Part shown: positions 36,546-45,392 of the stretch, piece after piece
Layout: every line of letters starts with the position of its first letter
Position numbering within the stretch: the stretch's first letter is position 1
NCBI GenBank assembly: GCA_001898625.1
Contig: MKUP01000025.1
Coordinates: 124,001 to 188,000 of the forward strand
Reading direction: 5' to 3'
Length of the DNA stretch: 64,000 nt
Source of the DNA: Burkholderiales bacterium 67-32
GTDB taxonomy: Bacteria > Pseudomonadota > Gammaproteobacteria > Burkholderiales > Burkholderiaceae_B
The notes under the pieces: generated by a model
Database searches by the model: none
What the model was told of the DNA's origin: nothing
Seen by the model: the letters and a program-made list of their open reading frames with translations, nothing else
Made by a program: the position numbers and the translations under genes

Positions 36546-37130
36546 CTAGCGTGCGGTGAACGAAAAGGAATTCGTGTCGCCGCTGGTGCAGGCGGCATCG
36601 GCGCCCATGGCGTTGTAGGTCCCCGCGGCGCCGCCGGTGACCGGCTGCTTGACCGTGACGCCGTTGATGACGATGCGCTCGGACACTCGCTGCATGACCG
36701 AGGCCAGCGAGGGACACGCCGCTTCGTTGACCTTGTCCAGCGTCAGCCCGAAGGCATCGCCGGACGTGGTGATGGTGTCGGCGGCAAGCACCACGCGGCC
36801 GTCCGTCGCGCCCAGGCCGTGCCGGACCGTGGCCGTCGAACCGGCGCCGGCCACGGTGATGACGCTGCTGCTGCGCAGGGCATGGGCGAGCTGGACAATG
36901 CCTATTCCCGTATAGGGTGTGTTGCCCAATCCCTGGCCGAAGACCTTGGTCCGAGCGATGAAGCGATGCAGCTCCTGTCCCACCGCCGGCACCTTGTTCT
37001 CGATGATGTAGCCATTGATGGCGGGAATGCCGATGATGGCCCCGATCAGGACGATGGCGGCGACGATGGCGACCTCGACCAGGGTGAAACCCTGCTGGCG
37101 GGCGGGACGAGCGTGGAGAAAGCGGGACAT
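36546..37130 (-). CDS. pilS: major type IVb pilin PilS
   Basis: A 194-residue prepilin. The leader of 14 residues ends in G14, followed by FTLVEVAIVAAIVLIGAI, with the required glutamate at +5. The C-terminal domain holds two cysteines (EAACPSL and DAACTSG) likely to form the D-region disulfide. Length and layout fit PilS of IncI plasmids and TcpA/CofA-type pilins. A prepilin peptidase is required, but none is encoded in the window. Confidence 0.88.
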   Translation of the reverse strand: MSRFLHARPARQQGFTLVEVAIVAAIVLIGAIIGIPAINGYIIENKVPAVGQELHRFIARTKVFGQGLGNTPYTGIGIVQLAHALRSSSVITVAGAGSTATVRHGLGATDGRVVLAADTITTSGDAFGLTLDKVNEAACPSLASVMQRVSERIVINGVTVKQPVTGGAAGTYNAMGADAACTSGDTNSFSFTAR

Positions 37131-37140
37131 GCGTGATACC

Positions 37141-38244
37141 TCATCGGCTGGAGTAATAGTTGGTCAAAGCGGAACGCATCTCGTTGACGACGCCGACATG
37201 CCAGAAGACCAGCGACAACGCGACGCCGACAGCGGCCAGCAGCAATACCCAGCGGGCCGCCATCGCCCTCCTGGCGACCTGCCGCAGCGACCGCGCCTCC
37301 AGGCGCGCGCGCGTCTGCTGCAAGGCGCTGTCCATGCCGCGGGCCGCGATCAGGTCGGCCAGGAACCACAGGGTCTCGGGCTCGACGATGCCGGTATCGA
37401 ACGTGGCGCTGCCCACGCGCCCGTCGTCGATGTGGGCGATCATCCTTTCCAGGTGCCAGCGCCGCCATGGATTGGCGCCCTCCACCTGTAGCTCCAGGGC
37501 CTCGCGCAGCGCGGTGCTGACGTTGCCGCGCCGCTTGACCATGGTCGCGAGCGAGGCCAGGAATCGTATGCCCTGCAGGTCGCGATAAAGGCGCCAGATG
37601 AAATGCCGGTCGAGCACCCGGCGGACACGCCCGGTGAGATTGGGCAGGGACCAGCCGACGAAATAGACGACGAGACCCAATGCCAGCGCGCAGACGAACA
37701 GGTTGCCGTGGATGAACTCGGCAAAGGCATAGAGCCGCCGGGTCAGGCTGCCCAGGAACTCGTCGGGAACGGCGCCGAACGCGCGCTTCAGGCGCGGCAC
37801 CGTGAACAGCGGCACGGCAACGATCATCCCGAACGAGACCAGCACGGCGGCAAGCGCCGCCGCCAAGGTGGCGACCAGCGTGCGGCGGGCCTCATCGGCC
37901 AGCCGCGTCACCGCCGCTACGTCGCGCAAGGTCTGTTCGAGCGCACCGGCGCCTCCCCGCTGGGCCATCCGAATCAGGCTCAGGTCGTCGTCCGGCAGGG
38001 TCGAGCGCAGGGTCTCATGGAGATCGCCGCCGACGTTCTGGTAGCGCGTCGCCCAGTAGGCCGACAGCATGCCTCGGGCGTGGCCCGCGTAACGCCGGGC
38101 ATCGTCCAGGAAAATGTCGCGCAGCGTCTTGCGGCCGCTGCTGGCCTCCATGACATCGGCCAGATAGTCGTAGTAGTCGGCACGTGCGGCCCGGAACCGC
38201 GCCGCGCACCACGCGACGCACATGCGTTCGCTAAGCGTGGTCAT
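37141..38244 (-). CDS. pilR: PilR-type inner-membrane platform protein
   Basis: A 367-residue member of the GspF/PilC/PilR family that forms the inner-membrane platform of the pilus machine. It has a membrane helix near residues 140-165 (LVATLAAALAAVLVSFGMIV), a second at about 200-220, and a third near the C-terminus (RWVLLLAAVGVALSLVFW). The ATG at 38244 overlaps the pilQ stop in an ATGA arrangement. The frame reaching 38631 is inside pilQ and is not used. Confidence 0.85.
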   Translation of the reverse strand: MTTLSERMCVAWCAARFRAARADYYDYLADVMEASSGRKTLRDIFLDDARRYAGHARGMLSAYWATRYQNVGGDLHETLRSTLPDDDLSLIRMAQRGGAGALEQTLRDVAAVTRLADEARRTLVATLAAALAAVLVSFGMIVAVPLFTVPRLKRAFGAVPDEFLGSLTRRLYAFAEFIHGNLFVCALALGLVVYFVGWSLPNLTGRVRRVLDRHFIWRLYRDLQGIRFLASLATMVKRRGNVSTALREALELQVEGANPWRRWHLERMIAHIDDGRVGSATFDTGIVEPETLWFLADLIAARGMDSALQQTRARLEARSLRQVARRAMAARWVLLLAAVGVALSLVFWHVGVVNEMRSALTNYYSSR

Positions 38245-40139
38245 GCGAAGCGGCGTCCGATGGGCGCCGGCACCCGGCCGGATGCCAACCTGCGCGGCCG
38301 CCGGCGTCCGGGCGCTCCCCGCCGAACCCGGTTCGCGCGCAGCTCGACCGTCTCGAAACTGACGAATCGGGGCTCGATGTCGCGCGGATCGACCAGGCCT
38401 TGCGAGGCCTTGTAGATCGCGCACTCCATCGCCGTCTTGCCCGTCATGTCGGCATGGTCGAACGCGTCGCGGCGCTGGAACCGGAAGTAGTCGCGCAGCC
38501 CCAGCGTGTCCGCATCGCGTACCAGCCTCAGGAAACCGTCGTCGATGGACGGGTCGATCATCTCGGCGGCGACGGTGCGGCCCGCATAGCCGTGCAGTTC
38601 GACCAGGGAGCTCTGCCGGCAGGCGGGACAACCATGGGGATTGCGCACCCTCAGCGCCGGGACATCCAGCGCATACAGGGTGTGCAGCCGATCGGCGTAG
38701 CGTCGCCAGTGGTCGGGGCCCGGGCCGGCGCCCGCGGCCGCGCCTTCACGCTCGAACAGAACGGCCAGCGGCAAGGCGCAGTGCCGGCACAGCGCCGGCA
38801 GCAATGTCTGGTAGACAAGCAGCTTCAGTATCCCGGGCGTTGCCAGCAGCCGGCGGGAAACGCCGATGAAATCCGAGGCCAGGCGGTCCGGGATCAGCGC
38901 CGCGCCGCCCGCGTGCGTCGTGGTGTACAGGTTGCTGCCCGAACTGGCGAGATCCATGAAGGCCCTGCCCGTGGAACGATCGCGTATCTCGCCTATGAGC
39001 AGGTCGTTCATGGCGGACCGCTTGATGGTCTTGAGCTTGGCGTCGAATTCGTTGGAAACCGCGCCGTCCAGCGATCGGCTGACGCTGTTCTGGAGCGCGT
39101 TGGGAATGAGATATTCGACCGGGTCTTCGAGCGTGATGACCTTGCGGGTAGGCGGGATGCGGGACATCATCGAAGCGATGGTGGTCGACTTGCCGGACCC
39201 CACCACCCCCGCGAGCACGATCGCGCCGCCTTCGGCGACCAGCGCGCGCTCCAGCACCCGGACCTGCGAAGGCAGATAGCCGAGCCGGGCGAAATCCGGC
39301 GGCTGTTCACGCATGTCCATCCGCAGCAGCCGCATGGTGACCGAGGCCCCCGCGTCGGTGGCCAGCGATGCCCAGCGCAACATGAACGACACGCCTTCCA
39401 CGTCGTGCAGGATGCTGCCCTGCTGCTCGATCATGGGATCGAAGACGGCGCCGTTGCCGCCCTGTATGTCCATGTAGGCGACGGCCAACACCTCCCGCAG
39501 CGTGCTGGTCTGCATGCCGCGAAACCGTTCCGGCATCACGTAGCGGCCGCCCAGGGTGTAGCGGATCTCGGATTCGGGGTGGGCCGACTGCAGGTTGACG
39601 TGGATGTCGCTGGCGCCATGACGCGCGCCCCAGGCGACGATGTCATGGAACGCCGACGCCATGGCGCTCTTGACCGGATCGAGCAGCACCCGGCGGCGCG
39701 AGCGCAGGGCGTCCCCCGTGATCTGTCCTCGCACGACGGACAGCAGCAGCGTCGCCGGCACCACGATGCGCGCAGGACTGGCCAGGGTCCGGCCGCGTGC
39801 CCGCACCATGCGTTCGAACTCCTCGATCTGCTCGCTGCGCGCATAGTCGTCGACGGTGAACAGGGCTACCCGGCCATCCTCCAGTTCGACGGGACAGAGC
39901 TTGTCCAGCAGATTGCCGACATCGAATCCAGAGCGAAGCACGCGCTTGAACGCGGGCGTCATCCGGGCGAGCTGATCGCGGCCAGCCATGCGCGCGATCA
40001 GCGCCGCGGACGCCTCTCCCTCCCCCTGACACACCTGGCCCCGATCCTCCGGGCGGGATGCCGCGGACACACTCGACGCACTCAGGCGGCTGCCGGCGAG
40101 CAGCGTCGCGACCGACCGCCCCCAGATGAACGGGCTCAT
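38241..40139 (-). CDS. pilQ: PilQ-type pilus assembly ATPase
   Basis: A 632-residue GspE/PilB-family hexameric ATPase that powers pilus assembly from the cytoplasm. Walker A is GVVGSGKST at 311-319 and Walker B LIGEIRD at 381-387, with the Asp/His boxes between and after. Two CxxC pairs (CRHC, CPAC) flank an insertion, as in many members. In the R64 naming used here PilQ is the ATPase, not the secretin. It overlaps pilP and pilR by four bases on each side. Confidence 0.9.
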   Translation of the reverse strand: MSPFIWGRSVATLLAGSRLSASSVSAASRPEDRGQVCQGEGEASAALIARMAGRDQLARMTPAFKRVLRSGFDVGNLLDKLCPVELEDGRVALFTVDDYARSEQIEEFERMVRARGRTLASPARIVVPATLLLSVVRGQITGDALRSRRRVLLDPVKSAMASAFHDIVAWGARHGASDIHVNLQSAHPESEIRYTLGGRYVMPERFRGMQTSTLREVLAVAYMDIQGGNGAVFDPMIEQQGSILHDVEGVSFMLRWASLATDAGASVTMRLLRMDMREQPPDFARLGYLPSQVRVLERALVAEGGAIVLAGVVGSGKSTTIASMMSRIPPTRKVITLEDPVEYLIPNALQNSVSRSLDGAVSNEFDAKLKTIKRSAMNDLLIGEIRDRSTGRAFMDLASSGSNLYTTTHAGGAALIPDRLASDFIGVSRRLLATPGILKLLVYQTLLPALCRHCALPLAVLFEREGAAAGAGPGPDHWRRYADRLHTLYALDVPALRVRNPHGCPACRQSSLVELHGYAGRTVAAEMIDPSIDDGFLRLVRDADTLGLRDYFRFQRRDAFDHADMTGKTAMECAIYKASQGLVDPRDIEPRFVSFETVELRANRVRRGAPGRRRPRRLASGRVPAPIGRRFA

Positions 40140-40648
40140 GGCCGGCCTCCCAAGGGAGGCACGAACATCGGCGGCATCGCGGGCATGGGAGCGACACTGG
40201 GCGGCCCCGCCGCCGCCATGGCTCCCGGCGCGGACGGCAGGATGCAGGCCGACCGTACCGACGCCCCCTTGCGCAGGTAGACGCAGCCATCGTCGATGCG
40301 CTGCAGTCGATACTCCCCGGCCGCGTCGGTGGCGCCGCGGGGCAGCTCGTCGCCCTGGCGATAGAGCCGGGGTTCGCCATTGACCTGCACGATCGCGTTC
40401 AAGGCGCCCTTCAATCCGTACAGGGACGTCAGTACGACCTGGTCGCCACGACGGGCCTGGGCAGGGGCTGGCCTGGCAACGGGCGCTTGGCGGGCACGCT
40501 CCGCGGCCAGGGCGCGCGCGGTATCGATGCGCAGCATCTCGCGCACCTTGTCCAATTCGCCTTCGGCGGCGCCCGTCGGGGCATGGAACATGGCCAGGAC
40601 GGCCACCGCGGCCATGGCGAGCCGCCGGTTTCGCTCAGTCGCGCGCAT
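40136..40648 (-). CDS. pilP: PilP-type pilus assembly protein
   Basis: A 170-residue exported protein. A signal peptide (RRLAMAAVAVLAMFHAPTGAA) leads to a domain with VVLTSLYGLKGALNAIVQVNG, RLYRQGDELP and YRLQRIDDGCVYLRKG, the type IVb PilP pattern. It links inner-membrane and outer-membrane parts of the machine. The last 30 residues are rich in proline and methionine. It overlaps pilO by 14 bases. Confidence 0.8.
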   Translation of the reverse strand: MRATERNRRLAMAAVAVLAMFHAPTGAAEGELDKVREMLRIDTARALAAERARQAPVARPAPAQARRGDQVVLTSLYGLKGALNAIVQVNGEPRLYRQGDELPRGATDAAGEYRLQRIDDGCVYLRKGASVRSACILPSAPGAMAAAGPPSVAPMPAMPPMFVPPLGGRP

Positions 40649-41948
40649 AGAGGACTCCAGACATGCCGGCCATGAGCCGGCTCCGGTTCAAGGAAAGTTC
40701 GGCCGCGGCATCGACGGTGAGCGACACCGCACGCCATTCGACCTGGTTCGCCAACAGCCCCGGGACCAGAAACATCGACCGCAGCGGTCCTTCCAGGGCC
40801 AGTGGCCGCTCGGAAACGGCCGGCATCGATGGCGGCGCGGATATGACGGCCCCATACTCGTCGCGCGGCGGTTCCAGCCGCACGGGCACCGTTTCCCCCA
40901 GCATCGCGCCCGACATCAGCGGCAGGACCTGTTGCAGCGCGGTGATGGTCTTGCCATCGTGCTCGGCCCGGCTCCTGAGCCGCGACGGCTCCAACGCCTG
41001 CCCGCCATCGGCGACGGCAAACCGGGCCACCACGGCATCCATGGGCTGCCATGCCTCGCTCCAGCCCGAAGGGCGCGCCGCGAGAAAGCTGGCATTGGTA
41101 GCCAACCGCTGGACCCGGTCATATCGGGCCCGGCAGGTCCACTCCCGCTCCATGCCGCGCGAGCACTGCGCGGAAGACAGCCCCCACCCGCCAAGCTCGG
41201 CGGGCAGTTCGGCCAGCGCGTCCAGCACGGCCAGCCCGTCGTTCTCGGCATGCAGGCGTATCCGCTGGCGCAAGGCTTCGTACACCTGGGCCCAGGCCGC
41301 CTCGGGGTCGATGCTTGCCGGCGCGGGCGCCCTGGCGCCATCCAGATGGCGATACCAGTCCCAGCCGCTGCGCAGCAGGAATGCCGCGGCGCACCCCACC
41401 GCCGCGACGACCAGCGGCCGGGGAATCGCCGGCATGCTCCAGCCGCAGGGCTGGAGCCGGTACGGGGTCGCCACGTCGCCCAGCAGGGCCGGCAATACGG
41501 CCTCGCCAGAGTCACCGGCAGCCGCCTCCAGGATGACGAGTTCATCGCCGTGATGCGCCATCAGGCCATCCAGGGCGGCCTGGGCATCGGCGGCGCTGTC
41601 GTGGACCCGGTCGGAGTGCGTGAGGACTTTCCCGCCCTGGGCAGCCACCACCCAGATGCGTCCATCGGGCAATTCCGCCCGCAGAGCGACGACTCCCTGC
41701 CGGTGGTCCGACGCGAAGGCCAGCGCCCCGCTGTGAAGCTGGTCCGCCAGGCCGCGGTCGGCCCGGTTCAGCCGGACCACGCCGACGGCTTCCGAACCCG
41801 GCGCATGGGCATGGTGCGACGCCTTCACTTCCCGGGCCTTCTGCCGCGCCCGCTGGTCCAGCCTGCTGCCCAGGATGGTGTGCCAGCGCATGCCCAGGAC
41901 CAGCACGCGCTCGTCGCCGTCGAATCGAAGCAGGACGTAGTCGGTCAT
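40635..41948 (-). CDS. pilO: PilO2-type pilus assembly protein
   Basis: A 437-residue bitopic protein. The N-terminal cytoplasmic half (to about residue 175) is followed by one membrane helix (PLVVAAVGCAAAFLL) and a periplasmic domain. This matches the PilO2/IncI PilO type rather than the shorter PilO of type IVa pili. It begins six bases after pilN. Confidence 0.78.
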   Translation of the reverse strand: MTDYVLLRFDGDERVLVLGMRWHTILGSRLDQRARQKAREVKASHHAHAPGSEAVGVVRLNRADRGLADQLHSGALAFASDHRQGVVALRAELPDGRIWVVAAQGGKVLTHSDRVHDSAADAQAALDGLMAHHGDELVILEAAAGDSGEAVLPALLGDVATPYRLQPCGWSMPAIPRPLVVAAVGCAAAFLLRSGWDWYRHLDGARAPAPASIDPEAAWAQVYEALRQRIRLHAENDGLAVLDALAELPAELGGWGLSSAQCSRGMEREWTCRARYDRVQRLATNASFLAARPSGWSEAWQPMDAVVARFAVADGGQALEPSRLRSRAEHDGKTITALQQVLPLMSGAMLGETVPVRLEPPRDEYGAVISAPPSMPAVSERPLALEGPLRSMFLVPGLLANQVEWRAVSLTVDAAAELSLNRSRLMAGMSGVLYARD

Positions 41949-41954
41949 GGCGGA

Positions 41955-43550
41955 TCAGAAGCCTTCCTCGACCTGCGCGGTGATGAGCACGACCGTGTTG
42001 CGGCGCTCGCGCGCGGTCTTGCCCGAGCCGCCCAGCAGCATCGGCGCCCCGTCGTCCAGCCGGCGCTTGTCGTATTGGTCCTGCGACCGCTCGAAACCCG
42101 ATACCAGCACGGGCTGCCCGGGCCGCAGCTCGACCTGCTGCACGGTCCCCATGCCGTCCACGGTCTTCTGCTGCAACTGCACCTGGTTGCCGCTGGCGCC
42201 GAAGGTCAGCGTCCTGAGCGGCTGGGCGACCGTGTTGTCGTAGGCGATGGTGAGCAGGATCTGGCCGTCGTCCTGCGCATCGGGGATCACGGTCAGGAAG
42301 GACCCGACGGTTTCCTCCTTCTGCGTGACCGACGGCGCGGTGGACGTGCCCGCCGACGACGCCACGGTGGTGACCTGCACCTGGTCGATGTAGGTGAACG
42401 TGGTGCGCACCGCGTGCGTGACCGGCCGCCGATTCAGGGTCTGCAACGGCACCGTGGTATGGCGGGTGATGGTGGCGACCTCGCTCAGGGCCTTCAGCAC
42501 CACCGCCGAGCCGTCCCAGCGGCCACCGGCGATGGACAGGCCCAGGCCCGGCCCCGCCGCGTCCGACACCAGCGACGTCGGCGAACCCGCTCGCGCGGCA
42601 TCCCGCGTGCGGCGATAGATCAGGTTCCAGTCTATGCCCTGCTCGGTCTGGTTCCGGGCCACCAGCTCGATCTCCTCGAACATCAGACGCACGCGCCGTG
42701 TCAAGGCCTTGTTCTCGCGTTCCAGGAAGGCCGCGACGCGGTCCAGCGCCTCGGGTGTGTCGGTGACGACAATGAGCCCGGAGGCATCGCCATTGGCCAC
42801 CAGGGTGCCGGCGCGGGTAAGAAAGGGCTCGAGCTTGGCCTTGACCGCGCCCAGGGCATCGCTGCCGCCGGACTCGATGCGCGTGGACGAGGTACTTTCG
42901 AAGGCGCCGGCGCTGCCGCCCGCCGCGCGCCCCAGGCTGGCCGCCGCGGAGGCTTTCAGCGTGAGCGCCCGGACGTTGAAGACCCGGGTATCCGTGCGGA
43001 AGAAGACGATGGTGCCGGCCTCGTACTTCCAATGGACGCCCAGCCGGTTGGCGGCCATATCCAGCAGGCGGGGCAGCGGGTGCAGGCCCGTCGGCAGGCT
43101 GACCTGGGCGACGGCCGGCGGCCCCGCAACCGCCGCCTGGGCCAGGGCCAGGCGCGGGAGAAAGGCGTCCTGGGGCAGCAAGGCCTCCGGCCGGACACGT
43201 ACCTGTATGCCGGTGGAGAGCGCGATCTGCTCGCCCAGCGTGGACAGATCGACCCGGCCGCCCGGAAACATCAAGGCGGTTTCGATCGAGGCCCGGAGCG
43301 CCTCGGGCAGCGTGACCTCGCGCGACAACGGCTGGGGCCGGCCCGCAAGCCACGGACGGCCGACCTCCTGTGCCCGTACTCGCTCGCGCTCGCCCGCCAC
43401 GGCCTGCTGGAACGGAATGCGGGCAGCAGCGATGTTGTCGGAAGCACGCGCCGCGTCGGCGTCGATGTGGCGCATGGCGTCGAGCTGTCCGCAGCCCGAC
43501 GTGACAAGAACGGTAAGCAAGAGCGGGCGAACGCCGCAAACCTTGGCCAT
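41955..43550 (-). CDS. pilN: PilN-type secretin lipoprotein
   Basis: A 531-residue outer-membrane secretin through which the pilus exits. It starts with a lipoprotein signal (VTSGC, cysteine 20). N domains lie between about 75 and 300. The conserved secretin core follows, with PVTHAVRTTFTYIDQVQ, GSFLTVIPDAQDDGQILLTI and the closing VVLITAQV. This fits the R64 PilN/BfpB type. It starts three bases after the PilL-like gene. Confidence 0.88.
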   Translation of the reverse strand: MAKVCGVRPLLLTVLVTSGCGQLDAMRHIDADAARASDNIAAARIPFQQAVAGERERVRAQEVGRPWLAGRPQPLSREVTLPEALRASIETALMFPGGRVDLSTLGEQIALSTGIQVRVRPEALLPQDAFLPRLALAQAAVAGPPAVAQVSLPTGLHPLPRLLDMAANRLGVHWKYEAGTIVFFRTDTRVFNVRALTLKASAAASLGRAAGGSAGAFESTSSTRIESGGSDALGAVKAKLEPFLTRAGTLVANGDASGLIVVTDTPEALDRVAAFLERENKALTRRVRLMFEEIELVARNQTEQGIDWNLIYRRTRDAARAGSPTSLVSDAAGPGLGLSIAGGRWDGSAVVLKALSEVATITRHTTVPLQTLNRRPVTHAVRTTFTYIDQVQVTTVASSAGTSTAPSVTQKEETVGSFLTVIPDAQDDGQILLTIAYDNTVAQPLRTLTFGASGNQVQLQQKTVDGMGTVQQVELRPGQPVLVSGFERSQDQYDKRRLDDGAPMLLGGSGKTARERRNTVVLITAQVEEGF

Positions 43551-43553
43551 GGC

Positions 43554-44363
43554 CTACCCCTGGCGTCCAGCCGGCGCGCTGGTACGGTCGCACGACTCGG
43601 CATGAGGCACGACGCGCAGCACGCGGTTGGAATAAAAGCACGGCTGCAAGGGATGGGTGGACAGTTCGGTGGAAGCCAGCAGTTCGCGCACGGCCGTCTT
43701 GAAGTCGCTGCCCAGGCTGGCCGACCCGGCCAGCGGAATGTCGACGTCGACGGTCCAGTGTTCGGGCTCGAACGTCCAGCCGGCCGCCGTGGCCCAGCGG
43801 CGCAGGGCCTGGCGCATGGTCCGGTCGGCCGGCGTGGCATCGTACGGAACGCGGCGGACGGAAACCGGATCCGCGGCGGGGAAGTGTCCTGCGCCGGCCG
43901 CGACGGCATGCATTCGAGCGGGCGCAAGCGGCTTCATTGCCGCGAACGACGGCTCGTCCAGCTCGGACGGATAAACATCCCCACGGCTGGACCCATGGGC
44001 ATCGGACCGGACAGCGCGCCCGTGATACTGCGCCCGTGCCACCACTTCGCCTATCCGCAGCAGGTACTCGCGAGCCGTACCCGCCACCACCGCGTATCCG
44101 CCCTGCCACGCCACGGGGGCCAGCCTTTCGCCCTGGCCCCCCACGCTGAAGACGGCGGGCGGCACCTGCCCGGCCCGGAATTGCAGATAGGTCTGCCGTC
44201 CGTCGTCGAAGACCTGTACCGGCGCGACGCGCTTGTCGCCCGCGATGCGGTAAGAGAAATCGAAAGCGCCATCAACGCCAGCGGGTGCGGCCGGCAGGGC
44301 TTGGGCGGCGGCGGTTGCGCAGACGAACCATGCGGCGGCGGGGGTGATACGGCACGGATGCAT
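43554..44363 (-). CDS. pilL: PilL-like protein: VirB9-like plus TcpQ C-terminal domain
   Basis: A 269-residue exported protein, first of the pilus operon. After a signal segment, residues 30-110 resemble the VirB9/TrbG beta domain (FDFSYRIAGDKRVAPVQVFDDG, QTYLQFRAG). The C-terminal 85 residues match the TcpQ/PilL pattern (TMRQALRRWATAAGWTF, IPLAGSASLGSDFKTAVREL). TcpQ-type proteins help place the secretin in the outer membrane. The ATG at 44363 is chosen so that the signal segment begins the protein. Confidence 0.72.
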   Translation of the reverse strand: MHPCRITPAAAWFVCATAAAQALPAAPAGVDGAFDFSYRIAGDKRVAPVQVFDDGRQTYLQFRAGQVPPAVFSVGGQGERLAPVAWQGGYAVVAGTAREYLLRIGEVVARAQYHGRAVRSDAHGSSRGDVYPSELDEPSFAAMKPLAPARMHAVAAGAGHFPAADPVSVRRVPYDATPADRTMRQALRRWATAAGWTFEPEHWTVDVDIPLAGSASLGSDFKTAVRELLASTELSTHPLQPCFYSNRVLRVVPHAESCDRTSAPAGRQG

Positions 44364-44468
44364 AGACAACCCTTGGCAAGGCGGCGCGGCCAGACCGCAC
44401 CCAGGCATGCATCGTGCCGGGCCTCCTTCCACCCGGATAGCGTGTGAACTACTTATCGCGAGATGTTT

Positions 44469-45392
44469 TCATCCACGCCCGCAAGCCGCGGGCAGGCCGC
44501 CATGGCGGGCGAAGAAATCGAACAGCAGACGGCCGAGCGTCTCCTCGCCCGAGCCGAAATGCGCGACGATGGAAAGATGGTTGTGCCGCGGCACCGACAT
44601 GAACTGGCTGCGGCGGTTGCCGCAGGCCCGCAGGCGCATGAAGAACTCCGCGCCATAGCAGTCCAGCAGAGGGTTCTCGTGCTCGGCCACGGCGATGAAC
44701 AGCGGCATCGCGCCGGCATGCACCATGTTCACCGGCGACAGCCGCTCGTGCTCGCCCGCGTCGTCGCCGAAATACGCCCGCACGCCCGCCGCGTTGGGGT
44801 TGGCCGGCAGGACGTCGGCGCGCAGCCGGCCGGACAGAATGGCCGCCGCCGACACATGCGGGCGCGCGTCCCGCGCAAGACCTGGAGCCAGCGCGAAGTG
44901 GGCGACGTGGGTGCCCCCCGCGCTGTGGCCCACCAGGAAGATGCGCTCGGGATCCGCGCGCAGCCGATGCGCCTCGCGCCGTATCCACGCGACCGCCGCG
45001 GCCAGATCCTCCGCCCCGGCGGGATAAGGCGCGGCGGGCGCCAACCGGTACTCCATGTTCGCCGCGAGGTAGCCCTGCGCGGCGAACCACCGCGCGACAT
45101 TGCCGTAGATGCGAGGCGTGATGTCCTTGTCCCCCCGCACATAGCCGCCGCCGTGCACGAAAACCAGCACCGGCCGCGTCCCTTCCCCCGGTAGCCGGTA
45201 CAGGTCCAGCACCTGCCTGGCGTCTTCGCCATAGGACCAGGTTCCTTCGTCCACGACGCCATCGCGCCGCGCCGACTCGTCCAGCAGCGGCCCCAAGCTC
45301 TCCAGCAATTCTCGACGCCCTTCCCCCGCGTCCCGCGCCCAGTCCGGGCCGATCCGGTCGTACAGCGCGCGCAGCGCGGCCTGCTCCGCCAT
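44469..45392 (-). CDS. alpha/beta hydrolase (esterase/HSL type)
   Basis: A 307-residue serine hydrolase. The oxyanion motif HGGGYVRGDK and the nucleophile elbow GHSAGG place it in the hormone-sensitive-lipase/arylformamidase-like group. The catalytic histidine is probably in RHNHLSIV near the end. Its ATG overlaps the stop of the Bug receptor gene (TGATG), so the three leftward genes from 48054 form one operon. It likely opens an ester or lactone taken up by the neighbouring system. Confidence 0.86.
   Translation of the reverse strand: MAEQAALRALYDRIGPDWARDAGEGRRELLESLGPLLDESARRDGVVDEGTWSYGEDARQVLDLYRLPGEGTRPVLVFVHGGGYVRGDKDITPRIYGNVARWFAAQGYLAANMEYRLAPAAPYPAGAEDLAAAVAWIRREAHRLRADPERIFLVGHSAGGTHVAHFALAPGLARDARPHVSAAAILSGRLRADVLPANPNAAGVRAYFGDDAGEHERLSPVNMVHAGAMPLFIAVAEHENPLLDCYGAEFFMRLRACGNRRSQFMSVPRHNHLSIVAHFGSGEETLGRLLFDFFARHGGLPAACGRG

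Noticed and set aside
40380..44447. 1355-codon plus-strand open frame across the pilus cluster
   Set aside because: It is antisense to pilO, pilN and the PilL-like gene, which have clear family features, and it has low-complexity composition.
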